64,000 nt of DNA. It comes from Flavobacterium sp. 1355 (lineage in GTDB: Bacteria; Bacteroidota; Bacteroidia; Flavobacteriales; Flavobacteriaceae). Both the position numbers and the translations under genes were made by a program. Where the stretch lies: the NCBI RefSeq assembly GCF_017833415.1, contig NZ_JAFICC010000006.1, forward strand, positions 186,001 to 250,000, in the 5' to 3' direction. Under the pieces are notes generated by a model. It was given only the letters and a program-made list of their open reading frames with translations. It was not told where the DNA came from and searched no databases. This document shows positions 53,572-62,461 of this stretch, piece by piece. The stretch's first letter is position 1; each line of letters opens with the position of its first letter.

Positions 53572-53934
53572 ATGGATATAAATGCCGTTATAAATGCAGA
53601 AATAGAACTTTTGACTGCAATTAAAAATGCAGATGTTCCTGCCTTAGAAAGATTACTACACCCTGATTTACTTTTTAATATGCCTGATGGACAAACTATT
53701 ACCAAACAGTTTGATTTAGATTCTTACCGCTCAGGAAAAATGAAGATTGAAGCACTTGAAGCTTCAGATCAATTAATTAATATTATTGGTGATACTGCAG
53801 TTGTAAGCGTTTTGGTTTTGTTAAAAGGCAATTATGACAACCAGCCTGTAAATGGTGTTTATCGTTATCTGCGTGTCTGGAAAAAATCAGAAACAAATAT
53901 TCAGGTAATTGCAGGCAGCTGTGTATCAGTTTAA
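53572..53934 (+). CDS. NTF2-like protein (DUF4440 / SnoaL-type fold)
   Basis: 120 residues: an N-terminal helix pair (INAVINAEIELLTAIKNADV), then PALERLLHPDLLFNMPDGQTIT and a curved sheet (NIIGDTAVVSVLVLLKG, YRYLRVWKKSE). This is the small NTF2-like cone fold of DUF4440 proteins. No catalytic residue can be named. It is 17 bp after the S41 peptidase and probably at the end of that operon. Confidence 0.78.
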   Translation: MDINAVINAEIELLTAIKNADVPALERLLHPDLLFNMPDGQTITKQFDLDSYRSGKMKIEALEASDQLINIIGDTAVVSVLVLLKGNYDNQPVNGVYRYLRVWKKSETNIQVIAGSCVSV

Positions 53935-54019
53935 AAGAAATAATAATAATTTTTTAAAAGAAAGTATAACAAAACTAGCATAATCTTCGCGAGCTTTGCA
54001 GATACTAAATATATAAATT

Positions 54020-54331
54020 ATGAAAAATTTAAAGAGAATAGGAGCTTTGATCGTTTTAATGACTTTTGTTATATCATGCGCATGTATGAAAGATAAAAAT
54101 ACAATTTCCGGAAAAGTCGAATCTGTAGAGTTTGGAAAAGACGGTTATACAGCAAAAATTAATACTGATAAAAATGAAGTTTATTTTGCTACAATCAGTA
54201 TTGTAAATGTTGGAGGTCCTGAGAATTATAAAGTATTAAAACAAGGTGATGAGGTTACTGTAAAAGGAGAATTCTGGAAAACAGATACCGAAAAACACAT
54301 CAAAGTAAAAGAAATTGTTTCGGTTAAATAG
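54020..54331 (+). CDS. Small lipoprotein of unknown function
   Basis: 103 residues. The signal peptide MKNLKRIGALIVLMTFVISC ends in a lipobox with Cys20. The mature part (about 80 residues) has alternating beta strands (TISGKVESVEF, YTAKINTD, DEVTVKGEFWKTD), suggesting an OB-like barrel, but no family was recognised. A 13-bp terminator hairpin follows. Confidence 0.7.
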   Translation: MKNLKRIGALIVLMTFVISCACMKDKNTISGKVESVEFGKDGYTAKINTDKNEVYFATISIVNVGGPENYKVLKQGDEVTVKGEFWKTDTEKHIKVKEIVSVK

Positions 54332-54348
54332 ATACATAAGATTAAATA

Positions 54349-54380
54349 AAAAATTCCCGCAATTAACTGCGGGAATTTTT
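54349..54380 (+). terminator. Rho-independent terminator after the small lipoprotein gene
   Basis: AAAAATTCCCGCA (54349-54361) pairs perfectly with TGCGGGAATTTTT (54368-54380). Confidence 0.85.
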
Positions 54381-54419
54381 ATTTAATCTCGTTTTTGATA
54401 ATTAAAAAAGAATAACGTT

Positions 54420-54734
54420 TTGAGAATAATTAATGGAATCCTTACTGCTGTGATAATTGGAATAACTGCTTTTTTTAGCTTTTTTTGGATTGGAAGCTAT
54501 GAACAAAAAATGCGGCTAATTGCTGAACTTCCTTTTTCATTTGTTAAACATGCCATTGGAGCTTCAATTATTGGGTCAATAGGAATTGTTATTTTGCTTC
54601 TCGTTAATTTTCTTCATGGCAAAATTGTTGAGAAAAAAGTAAACGTTGCTTCCTTAAAACGTATTGCTGTTGTAAGTTTTTTGAGAATAATTGCTGTAGC
54701 TGTTTTTGGGACAGCCTTGTTTTTTTATTCTTAA
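54420..54734 (+). CDS. Small membrane protein of unknown function
   Basis: About 104 residues with three predicted helices (about 5-22, 42-66, 82-102). The only start near the N-terminus is TTG 54420; the ATG at 54433 is out of frame. No family recognised. It is convergent with the oxidoreductase gene, with 1 bp between the stops. Confidence 0.55.
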   Translation: MRIINGILTAVIIGITAFFSFFWIGSYEQKMRLIAELPFSFVKHAIGASIIGSIGIVILLLVNFLHGKIVEKKVNVASLKRIAVVSFLRIIAVAVFGTALFFYS

Positions 54735-54735
54735 A

Positions 54736-55341
54736 TTATCGAATACTGTCGTGTGAGTGAGTCTGTACGCCATTATTCCATAAGGTAAGAATATCAGTTG
54801 CGACAGCAGCACCGCTTCCTGCAGCAATTGCCAGCTGGCTTCTCCAGCCTGCCAAAGTCCCTATTACATAAATTCCTTCTGCTACTTTATGATCGTTATT
54901 CTTTAGCTGAATACGTTGTTTTTCAGGAAGTGCCTTTTTGTGTGGTTCAATGTATTGCATTAAACCTTCGATATCAAAAGTATTTGCAGAACCAATTCCG
55001 ATTACGATACTTTTAGTTTTATACGAATTTTTGTTTGTAGTAACCGTAAAGTCAGGAAAAGCTCCTTCAACTTTGATTACTTTTTCATTGGGAATCTGGA
55101 CAATGTGAGGATAAGTTTGGGCTAAATCCTGAGTACTTTCAAAAAGTAATTCTGATCCTAATTTTCCCGGTGTTATGCCATAAGCATTGTAGAAAACTGC
55201 TTCTTGTAAAGACGAATTCTTTTGGTGGGTAAAAATTCCGATTTTTTTGTCGGTTACAAAAACTTTGTTTTTAGCGGAACCTAAAACCAGCGCACAAGAC
55301 ATGCCTGAAACACCACCGCCAATAATTAAAGTGTCAAACAT
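54736..55341 (-). CDS. Short FAD-dependent oxidoreductase, thioredoxin-reductase-like
   Basis: 201 residues, against about 310 for TrxB. The N-terminal FAD Rossmann motif is LIIGGGVSGMSCAL. The C-terminal FAD-binding part is VAEGIYVIGTLAGWRSQLAIAAGSGAAVATDI, like the G-D tail of thioredoxin reductases. The NADPH-binding domain and the redox CxxC are absent, so this is a one-domain version. Such short proteins occur in flavobacteria and may use another electron donor. It is preceded by a 66-residue membrane protein gene with 1 bp between them. Confidence 0.75.
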   Translation of the reverse strand: MFDTLIIGGGVSGMSCALVLGSAKNKVFVTDKKIGIFTHQKNSSLQEAVFYNAYGITPGKLGSELLFESTQDLAQTYPHIVQIPNEKVIKVEGAFPDFTVTTNKNSYKTKSIVIGIGSANTFDIEGLMQYIEPHKKALPEKQRIQLKNNDHKVAEGIYVIGTLAGWRSQLAIAAGSGAAVATDILTLWNNGVQTHSHDSIR

Positions 55342-55342
55342 A

Positions 55343-55543
55343 TTATCTTCCGTTCGTTTTTTCTTCGATTTTTTTTGAAATTCTAAAAATCAAAAGAATC
55401 AAAACAGCACAAAACGAAGCTGCGATTCCAATAAAAGCTACTGCACTATCCCCTTGAAAAGGATTTTTAAAGTCAAGCAGCGTAATATTAAAAACAATTA
55501 AAGCTAATGCCAAAAGCACTAAGATTGAAGTGAAAATTTTCAT
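55343..55543 (-). CDS. 66-residue two-helix membrane protein
   Basis: 66 residues with two helices (about 4-22 and 33-54) and a charged tail (SKKIEEKTNGR). It is directly upstream of the short oxidoreductase with 1 bp between them, so it could be a membrane partner of it. No family recognised. Confidence 0.6.
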   Translation of the reverse strand: MKIFTSILVLLALALIVFNITLLDFKNPFQGDSAVAFIGIAASFCAVLILLIFRISKKIEEKTNGR

Positions 55544-55645
55544 AAGATTGTTTTTGTTTGTCTAAAATAATAAAGTAAACTCTGGCCATAAAACCTAAAG
55601 TTGTATTTAGAAATTTTAATGGGGGTAAATTTATAAAATTAAATG

Positions 55646-56224
55646 TTAGACAAACAAACCTTTAACATTAGCAGCGAATAATTTAACAGCAATTGCTAAA
55701 AGTATTACTCCAAATGTCTTGCGAACTACGCCCAGTCCGTTTTCTCCTAATAAAGTTTCTATTTTTTTAGACGATTTCAAAACAACATAAACCAATATAA
55801 TATTCAATAAAATGGCAATAATAATATTTATAGTATGAAATTGAGATCGAAGTGAAAGTAAGGTAGTCATTGTTCCTGCTCCGGCAATTAATGGAAAAGC
55901 TAACGGAACAATCGAAGCAGATCCTGGTTCTTCATCACGATAGATCCTGATTCCTAAAATCATTTCCAAAGCCAGAAAAAATAAAACAAAAGATCCGGCA
56001 ACAGCAAACGAGTGTACATCTATACCAATAAGGTTTAGCAGGCCTTCTCCAACAAAAAGAAAAACGATCATAATCATTCCGGCAACAATAGAGGCTTTTT
56101 CAGATTCGATGTGACCCACTTTTGCTCGAAGGTTTACAATGATCGGAATTGATCCTACGATATCAATTACTGCAAAAAGAACCATTCCGACAGTGATAAT
56201 TTCCTTAAAATCAATTTCTAACAT
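55646..56224 (-). CDS. MarC-family integral membrane protein
   Basis: 192 residues with six helices. Typical signatures are FAVIDIVGSIPIIVNL, SFVLFFLALEMILGI, SIVPLAFPLIAGAGTMTTLL and a final KLFAANVKGLF. This is the MarC/UPF0056 family, once linked to antibiotic resistance but with no proven function. Probably monocistronic, divergent from the DUF3109 gene. Confidence 0.9.
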   Translation of the reverse strand: MLEIDFKEIITVGMVLFAVIDIVGSIPIIVNLRAKVGHIESEKASIVAGMIMIVFLFVGEGLLNLIGIDVHSFAVAGSFVLFFLALEMILGIRIYRDEEPGSASIVPLAFPLIAGAGTMTTLLSLRSQFHTINIIIAILLNIILVYVVLKSSKKIETLLGENGLGVVRKTFGVILLAIAVKLFAANVKGLFV

Positions 56225-56446
56225 GTTTTTCTAATTTAGTATTTAAAAGATGTGCAAAGGTAAATAATAAAGTTAGGCCTTTTTTAGATATAAAATTCAA
56301 ACCTTCACTTTTGTTATAAAAACATGTAATAACGACTAAAAAAGTGATTTTTGTAACAATTGTTGTGTTTCGTTGTTAATTTCTGTAGTAATCAGGCAAA
56401 TTTTCTGAGGAGAATTTTTATCTCCTATATATGTATATAGTTTGAC

Positions 56447-56454
56447 TATCTTTG
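56447..56454 (+). promoter_or_regulatory. -7 promoter box (TATCTTTG) of the DUF3109 gene
   Basis: An exact TAnnTTTG match lies 30 bp before the ATG at 56485; no clear -33 element was found. Confidence 0.55.
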
Positions 56455-56484
56455 CACTTTAATAAATTTAGTATTTTTTAGGTC

Positions 56485-57054
56485 ATGTTTCAATTAGGTA
56501 AAACCATTATTTCAGAAGATATTCTTGAAAAAGAATTTGTGTGTAATCTATCAGCCTGCAAAGGAGCCTGCTGTGTTGACGGAGATGCCGGCGCACCTTT
56601 GAGTGAAGCAGAGACTAAAATCATGGAAGAAATTTATCCAAAAGTAAAACCTTTTTTGCGCAAGGAAGGGATTGCTGCTATTGAAGCACAGGGAACCTGG
56701 GTAAAAGGAACTGATGGTGATCTTGAAACACCTTTAATAGACGAGAAAGATTGTGCCTATGTTATTTTTGATGGAAAAACAGCACTTTGCGGAATTGAAC
56801 AGGCCTATAATCAAGGAATTATAGACTGGAAAAAACCGGTTTCATGCCATTTATATCCAATACGTGTAAAAGACTTTACAGAGTTTGCCGCAGTCAATTA
56901 TGATAAGTGGGATATTTGCGATGATGCATGCTCATTAGGAAAAGAATTAGAGGTTCCGGTTTATAAATTTGTTAAGGAAGCTTTAATCCGTCGCTTTGGC
57001 GAAGATTGGTATCTGGAACTTGAAAAAGTAGCTCAGGAACTCAAAAATTCCTAA
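56485..57054 (+). CDS. DUF3109 / YkgJ-like cysteine-cluster protein
   Basis: 189 residues. Cysteines are arranged as [11 protein letters not shown] near 20-30, then [25 protein letters not shown] and CDDAC, which suggests metal or iron-sulfur binding as in the YkgJ/DUF3109 families. The function is unknown. No export signal is seen. It stands upstream of the ribonucleotide reductase genes, separated by a hairpin and a 335-bp gap. Confidence 0.82.
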   Translation: MFQLGKTIISEDILEKEFVCNLSACKGACCVDGDAGAPLSEAETKIMEEIYPKVKPFLRKEGIAAIEAQGTWVKGTDGDLETPLIDEKDCAYVIFDGKTALCGIEQAYNQGIIDWKKPVSCHLYPIRVKDFTEFAAVNYDKWDICDDACSLGKELEVPVYKFVKEALIRRFGEDWYLELEKVAQELKNS

Positions 57055-57389
57055 AAAAATAAGTTTAAAAAATACACTTCTAAGGCTGTATTTTTTAACT
57101 CAAAAGATTAAAGTTTTGACTCAAAAAAAACTTTTAAAAACAATTTAAAATTTCTTGCTTTTTATTCTAAAAAGTCTATATTTTACGGCACTTAACGAGT
57201 AAATGATAATTTTAAAATGCTCATTTACAGTATTTTAATTATTGTCTGAAAAATTGACCACTTTTTCCCCGTTGTTAAAAACTACGTCAAATTGTGAATA
57301 AGTTTGGCTTTCATTTTTGGCAACAAATGACAATCTTTGTACTACCCTGAAAAAGCAAAAAATCAGTAAAAAAATTAAACATAAAAGCC
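57055..57389 (+). other. Intergenic region before nrdB
   Basis: A 335-bp gap. TTAAAAAATACA (57065-57076) pairs with TGTATTTTTTAA (57087-57098), a likely terminator for DUF3109. A second 8-bp repeat (GTAAATGA/TCATTTAC, 57199-57228) is weaker. The nrdB promoter is probably the AATCTTTG box near 57335. No NrdR box or riboswitch was recognised. Confidence 0.5.
57065..57098 (+). terminator. Hairpin terminator after the DUF3109 gene
   Basis: 12-bp perfect arms, AT-rich, with the T-run forming part of the right arm. Confidence 0.55.
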
Positions 57390-58367
57390 ATGTCGCAAGT
57401 CGAACCAATTTTACAAGAAAACAAGAACCGTTTCGTTATTTTTCCTATCAAACATCATGATATTTGGGAATGGTATAAGAAGATGGAAGCTAGTTTTTGG
57501 ACTGCAGAAGAAATCGATTTGCATCAGGATTTAACAGACTGGAACAATAAGTTAAATGATGACGAAAGATATTTCATTAAACACATTCTTGCGTTTTTTG
57601 CTGCTTCTGACGGAATCGTAAATGAAAATCTTGCTGAAAACTTCGTAAACGAAGTGCAATATGCTGAAGCGAAGTTTTTTTACGGATTTCAAATCATGAT
57701 GGAAAACATTCATAGTGAAACATATTCATTATTGATTGATACTTACGTAAAAGATGAAGCTGAAAAAGCAGAATTGTTCAACGCTTTGGAAGTTTTTCCT
57801 GCTATTGGCAAAAAAGCAGAATGGGCTTTAAAATGGATTGAGTCTGATTCATTTGCCGAAAGATTAATTGCTTTTGCTGCCGTTGAAGGAATCTTTTTCT
57901 CTGGTGCTTTCTGTTCCATTTACTGGTTGAAAAAACGTGGTTTAATGCCAGGCTTAACTTTTTCTAACGAGTTGATTTCTCGTGACGAAGGTGTACATTG
58001 TGATTTTGCAGTACACCTGCACAATCATCATTTGGTAAACAAAGTATCAAAAGAAAGAATTAAAGAAATTATTGTAGATGCCTTAAATATTGAAAGAGAA
58101 TTTGTTACAGAATCCCTTCCGGTAAGTTTAATAGGTATGAATGCAACTTTAATGACACAATACCTGGAGTTTGTTGCTGACAGGCTTTTAGTAGAATTAG
58201 GTTGTGAGCGTGTTTATGGATCAGCGAATCCATTTGATTTCATGGATATGATTTCTCTTCAGGGAAAAACTAATTTCTTTGAAAAACGTGTTGCAGAATA
58301 TCAAAAATCTGGTGTAATGAACACCGATAGTGATGCTCAGAAAATTTCATTCGATGCAGATTTTTAG
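57390..58367 (+). CDS. nrdB: Ribonucleotide reductase class Ia, beta subunit
   Basis: 325 residues. Diiron ligands appear in [14 protein letters not shown] (Glu, His), [11 protein letters not shown] (Glu) and [18 protein letters not shown] (Glu, His). The radical Tyr is probably in the YSLLID stretch. The C-terminal tail ([15 protein letters not shown]) fits the peptide that docks on NrdA. With NrdA it makes deoxynucleotides. It is followed by nrdA after a 265-bp gap containing only a weak hairpin at 58520-58541. Confidence 0.96.
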   Translation: MSQVEPILQENKNRFVIFPIKHHDIWEWYKKMEASFWTAEEIDLHQDLTDWNNKLNDDERYFIKHILAFFAASDGIVNENLAENFVNEVQYAEAKFFYGFQIMMENIHSETYSLLIDTYVKDEAEKAELFNALEVFPAIGKKAEWALKWIESDSFAERLIAFAAVEGIFFSGAFCSIYWLKKRGLMPGLTFSNELISRDEGVHCDFAVHLHNHHLVNKVSKERIKEIIVDALNIEREFVTESLPVSLIGMNATLMTQYLEFVADRLLVELGCERVYGSANPFDFMDMISLQGKTNFFEKRVAEYQKSGVMNTDSDAQKISFDADF

Positions 58368-58632
58368 ACAACAAAATAGTTTAGTGTTTTACCCCAAATG
58401 AACATTAATTAAAATTACAATTTTATAACAAAACATTTTAGAATCTCTTTTCCCAAATCGCAGATTCAATAATTTTCAACGCTTTTTCGGTCTGATTTCA
58501 GATTGGAATAGGGCAGCTATTGAGAATGCTGTAATTCTCAAAAAATAATTTAAAAATACGCAATGTTTAAGTACTGGAATTCGTTTTCTAAGAGACTTTC
58601 ATTTTTTCAATAAACCAAAAAATAGTAAGCTT

Positions 58633-61023
58633 ATGTATGTAGTAAAAAGAGATGGCCACAAAGAGCCCGTAATGTTTGATAAGATTACAGAAAGAATCAA
58701 AAAATTGTGTTACGGGTTAAATGAACTCGTAGATCCTGTTAAGGTAGCGATGAGAGTTATCGAAGGATTGTATGACGGAGTTTCTACATCTGAACTTGAT
58801 AATCTTGCAGCAGAAACAGCGGCTTCTATGACTATTGCGCATCCTGATTATGCACAATTGGCAGCTCGTGTGGCAATTTCAAACTTACACTCTAATACTA
58901 AAAAGTCGTTTTCTGAGACGATGAAAGATATGTACCATTACGTAAATCCAAGAAATGGTCAGGATGCGCCATTGCTTTCGGATGAAGTATTTAAAGTAAT
59001 TCAGGAAAACGCAGCTTTCTTAGATTCTCATATCATTTATACAAGAGACTTTAATTACGATTACTTTGGTTTCAAAACTTTGGAGCGTTCGTATTTATTG
59101 AAAATCAACGGAAAAATCGTAGAAAGACCACAACATATGTTGATGCGTGTTTCTGTTGGTATTCACTTAGACGATTTAAAATCAGTAATCGAAACTTACG
59201 ATTTAATGTCTAAAAAGTTCTTTACGCATGCAACGCCAACGTTGTTTAATGCCGGAACTCCAAAACCTCAAATGTCTTCTTGTTTCCTTTTGGCAATGCA
59301 GGATGATAGTATTGATGGTATTTATGATACATTAAAACAAACGGCTAAAATCTCGCAGTCAGCGGGAGGAATTGGTCTTTCTATTCATAACGTTCGTGCG
59401 ACGGGATCTTACATCCGTGGTACAAACGGAACTTCAAACGGAATCGTACCAATGTTGAGAGTGTTTAACGATACGGCTCGATACGTAGATCAGGGTGGTG
59501 GAAAACGTAAAGGTAGTTTTGCGATTTACATCGAAACCTGGCATGCTGATATCTTCGAATTTTTGGATTTAAAGAAAAATACAGGAAAAGAAGAAATGCG
59601 TGCAAGAGATTTATTCTTCGCGATGTGGACTTCAGATTTATTCATGAAACGTGTTCAGGAAGATTCAACATGGACTTTAATGTGTCCTAACGAATGTCCT
59701 GGTCTATATGATGTTTACGGAGAAGAATTCGAAGCAATGTATACCGATTATGAATTTAGAGGAAAAGGCAGAAAAACCATTCGTGCACGTGAATTATGGG
59801 AGAAAATCCTGGAGTCACAAATCGAAACCGGAACACCTTATATGTTGTACAAAGATGCAGCAAACCGTAAATCGAACCACAAAAATTTAGGAACAATTCG
59901 TTCATCAAACTTGTGTACAGAGATTATGGAGTATACTTCTAAAGATGAAATTGCGGTTTGTAACCTGGCTTCTATTTCATTGCCAATGTTTATTGAAAAC
60001 GGAAAATTTGATCACGAAGCACTTTACAATGTTACAAAACGTGTAACCCGCAACCTGAACAAAGTAATCGACAGAAACTACTATCCTGTAAAAGAAGCAG
60101 AAAACTCAAATATGCGTCACCGTCCGGTAGGATTGGGTGTGCAAGGTTTGGCAGACGCTTTCATCATGTTGCGTATGCCTTTTACAAGTGATGAAGCAAA
60201 AACCTTAAATCAGGAAATTTTCGAAACATTATACTTCGCAGCCGTAACCGCTTCTATGGAAATGGCAAAAGAAGAAGGGCCATATTCTACATTTGAAGGA
60301 TCTCCAATGTCTAAAGGAGAATTTCAATACAATATGTGGGGAATGAAAGATGAAGAATTATCTGGTCGTTGGGACTGGGCTTCATTAAGAAAAGAAGTAA
60401 TGGAACACGGAGTTCGTAACTCATTATTAGTGGCGCCAATGCCAACTGCTTCGACTTCGCAAATTCTTGGAAACAACGAAGCTTTTGAACCATATACATC
60501 AAACATTTACACACGTCGTGTACTGTCTGGGGAGTTCATTGTAGTAAACAAACACTTACTTCATGATTTAGTAGAAAGAGGTTTGTGGAATGAGACTTTG
60601 AAACAAGAAATCATGCGTCATAACGGATCTGTTCAAAATATTGATGTGATTCCACAAGACCTGAAAGAATTGTATAAAACAGTTTGGGAAATGTCGATGA
60701 AGGATATTATCGATATGTCTCGTCAAAGAGGTTATTTCATTGATCAATCGCAATCATTGAACTTGTTCATGCAAGATGCAAACTATTCTAAACTTACGTC
60801 AATGCACTTCTACGCTTGGCAATCAGGTTTAAAAACAGGAATGTATTACCTAAGAACGAAATCGGCCGTTGATGCGATTAAATTCACGTTAAACAATGAT
60901 AAAAAAGAAGAAACACCAACATTAGTTGCAGCAACCGAAGAAATCAGTGTTGAGGATTATAAAGCAATGCTTTTGAAAGCTCAAGCGGCAGATCCTGAGG
61001 ATTGTGAAATGTGTGGGTCTTAA
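58633..61023 (+). CDS. nrdA: Ribonucleotide reductase class Ia, alpha subunit
   Basis: 796 residues. An N-terminal ATP-cone ([23 protein letters not shown]) gives allosteric activity control by ATP/dATP. The active-site cysteine pair includes [12 protein letters not shown], and NLCTEIMEY with CNLASISLP carries further catalytic residues. C-terminal redox cysteines are in EDCEMCGS. It reduces ribonucleoside diphosphates using the NrdB radical. It is transcribed in the same direction as nrdB but could have its own promoter in the long gap. A hairpin with a T-run follows at 61069-61102. Confidence 0.96.
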   Translation: MYVVKRDGHKEPVMFDKITERIKKLCYGLNELVDPVKVAMRVIEGLYDGVSTSELDNLAAETAASMTIAHPDYAQLAARVAISNLHSNTKKSFSETMKDMYHYVNPRNGQDAPLLSDEVFKVIQENAAFLDSHIIYTRDFNYDYFGFKTLERSYLLKINGKIVERPQHMLMRVSVGIHLDDLKSVIETYDLMSKKFFTHATPTLFNAGTPKPQMSSCFLLAMQDDSIDGIYDTLKQTAKISQSAGGIGLSIHNVRATGSYIRGTNGTSNGIVPMLRVFNDTARYVDQGGGKRKGSFAIYIETWHADIFEFLDLKKNTGKEEMRARDLFFAMWTSDLFMKRVQEDSTWTLMCPNECPGLYDVYGEEFEAMYTDYEFRGKGRKTIRARELWEKILESQIETGTPYMLYKDAANRKSNHKNLGTIRSSNLCTEIMEYTSKDEIAVCNLASISLPMFIENGKFDHEALYNVTKRVTRNLNKVIDRNYYPVKEAENSNMRHRPVGLGVQGLADAFIMLRMPFTSDEAKTLNQEIFETLYFAAVTASMEMAKEEGPYSTFEGSPMSKGEFQYNMWGMKDEELSGRWDWASLRKEVMEHGVRNSLLVAPMPTASTSQILGNNEAFEPYTSNIYTRRVLSGEFIVVNKHLLHDLVERGLWNETLKQEIMRHNGSVQNIDVIPQDLKELYKTVWEMSMKDIIDMSRQRGYFIDQSQSLNLFMQDANYSKLTSMHFYAWQSGLKTGMYYLRTKSAVDAIKFTLNNDKKEETPTLVAATEEISVEDYKAMLLKAQAADPEDCEMCGS

Positions 61024-61068
61024 TAATTTTAGAGTTCAGATCTAAGATTTTAGATTTTTAGAAAATAG

Positions 61069-61102
61069 AAAGCAGTTATTGTAATGATAGCTGCTTTTTT
61101 TG
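61069..61102 (+). terminator. Rho-independent terminator of nrdA
   Basis: AAAGCAGTTAT (61069-61079) pairs with ATAGCTGCTTT (61087-61097), one mismatch, followed by T6. Confidence 0.7.
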
Positions 61103-61115
61103 TGTTCAAGTCTTA

Positions 61116-61132
61116 GCGAGGAACGAAGCAAT
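61116..61132. repeat. Copy of the GCGAGGAACGAAGCAAT repeat
   Basis: GCGAGGAACGAAGCAAT matches the arm of the inverted repeat at 5180-5260. A degraded complementary arm (ATTGCTTTATTTGTG) lies near 61173. Confidence 0.55.
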
Positions 61133-61337
61133 CACACTAAAATGGATTTACGAATTTGATTTACGAGATGAGATTGCTTTATTTGTGTAAAGACCAAAGA
61201 AAGGAGAATCGTAGTATTTCAACCTCAGAACCTTTTTCTCCAAATCACATTTTCACCCCCATTTTTTTGCAATATCATACAAAAGCAAGGCAATTTGTTA
61301 AGAAATCCTTTTTTGTTTCATAAAATGCAATATTTTT

Positions 61338-61368
61338 TTTGGTGCGGTAAAAATAATTTATACATTCG
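61338..61368 (+). promoter_or_regulatory. Promoter of the pheA operon
   Basis: TTTG (61338-61341), 19 bp, then TACATTCG (61361-61368), a one-mismatch TAnnTTTG box. The spacing is the optimum for the Bacteroidota sigma factor. Transcription would start near 61375, about 23 nt before the leader peptide ATG. Confidence 0.7.
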
Positions 61369-61397
61369 CAGAGAATTTAAATAATAACACAAACAAA

Positions 61398-61481
61398 ATG
61401 GCAACTAACCGTTTTTATTTTAGCAACTCTTTTTATTTCTTCTTTAGTAGAAGTGAGGATTGTGCTATGGTTATTTGAAAA
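61398..61481 (+). CDS. Phe-rich leader peptide of the pheA operon
   Basis: 27 residues, MATNRFYFSNSFYFFFFSRS and then EDCAMVI: seven Phe and two Tyr, with four consecutive Phe codons (TTC TTC TTC TTT) at residues 14-17. It ends with TGA at 61479-61481. A ribosome stalled on the Phe codons would leave 61459-61466 free to pair with 61508-61515 and block the terminator. This is the logic of E. coli pheL, but the sequence itself is different. The role is read from sequence and position; no start codon evidence exists beyond ATG and context. Confidence 0.8.
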
Positions 61482-61538
61482 ATATAAAAGACAAATAAAA
61501 CTAATATACAATCCTGATGCAAATCAGGATTTTTTTTT
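61459..61538 (+). promoter_or_regulatory. Attenuator of the pheA operon (antiterminator and terminator)
   Basis: The antiterminator arm AGGATTGT (61459-61466) lies inside leader codons 21-23 and is complementary to ACAATCCT (61508-61515). That segment shares six bases with the left terminator arm AATCCTGAT (61510-61518), which pairs with ATCAGGATT (61523-61531) over a GCAA loop and is followed by a T-run to 61538. The two structures exclude each other. The hairpin ends 7 bp before the pheA ATG. Confidence 0.8.
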
Positions 61539-61544
61539 GAATAT

Positions 61545-62381
61545 ATGACAACTAAAATTGCAATACAAGGTATAAAAGGTTCTTTTCATCATCAGGTGGT
61601 TAAGGAGTATTTCTCTGAAAATGTGGTTATTGATGAATGTTTGTCTTTTGAAGAATTGATCGACAGTCTGATTTCGGGAAAATCGGATCAGGCAGTAATG
61701 GCGATTGAAAATTCGATTGCAGGACCAATTATTCCGAATTATGCATTGATTGACAAGAATAATTTACACATTATTGGAGAGCATTATTTGAGCATTCACC
61801 AAAATTTAATGACTTTAAAAGGTCAGAAAATTGAAGATATAAAAGAAGTTCATTCGCACCCAATGGCACTATTGCAATGTATGGATTTTCTGAAGCAATA
61901 TCCGAACATCAAATTGGTTGAAGATAAAGATACAGCCGAAACTGCCAGAAGAATTCAGGAAAAACAATTGACAGGAATCGCCGCAATTGCAAGCAGAACG
62001 GCTTCTGAAATGTATGATTTAGAAATTATCGCTCCAGAGATTCAAACGATCAAAAACAACATGACTCGTTTTGTAATTATTAAAAAACAGAATTCATTTT
62101 TACCGGAAAGCGAAATTAACAGAGCTTCAATTAAATTTGAATTAGATCATAAAAGAGGAAGTTTAGCAGCAGTTTTAAATGTAATGAGCGACTGCAAACT
62201 GAATTTAACAAAGATTCAGTCGCTTCCGAAAATTGAAACGCCCTGGAAATATTCGTTTTTCGTAGATGTAACATTTGAGAAATACGAAGATTTTGCAAAA
62301 GCCAAAACGTTATTAAATATAATGGCAGAATATTTTAAGGTTTTAGGAGAATATAAAAATACTAAACCTTACATAGGTTAG
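61545..62381 (+). CDS. pheA: Prephenate dehydratase
   Basis: 278 residues, monofunctional (no chorismate mutase domain). The PDT domain starts IAIQGIKGSFHH, with the substrate region VMAIENSIAGPI and the catalytic-type TRFVIIKKQ (T-R-F motif), and ends in an ACT domain (FELDHKRGSLAAVLNVMSDC, SLPKIETPWKYSFFVD) that carries the ESRP-like feedback loop in altered form (SLPKIETP). It makes phenylpyruvate from prephenate. It is the first structural gene after the attenuator, upstream of an aminotransferase and tyrA. Confidence 0.95.
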   Translation: MTTKIAIQGIKGSFHHQVVKEYFSENVVIDECLSFEELIDSLISGKSDQAVMAIENSIAGPIIPNYALIDKNNLHIIGEHYLSIHQNLMTLKGQKIEDIKEVHSHPMALLQCMDFLKQYPNIKLVEDKDTAETARRIQEKQLTGIAAIASRTASEMYDLEIIAPEIQTIKNNMTRFVIIKKQNSFLPESEINRASIKFELDHKRGSLAAVLNVMSDCKLNLTKIQSLPKIETPWKYSFFVDVTFEKYEDFAKAKTLLNIMAEYFKVLGEYKNTKPYIG

Positions 62382-62461
62382 AGGTTATTTGTTAAAAGTT
62401 AGAAGTTTAAGAAGAATGCTTAAAGCTTACGGCCTAAAGCGTAAAGCAAAAATTAGAAAAA

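Noticed and set aside
58368..58632. Possible attenuator between nrdB and nrdA
   Set aside because: The only hairpin (TTGAGAAT/ATTCTCAA, 58520-58541) lacks a T-run and no leader ORF was seen.
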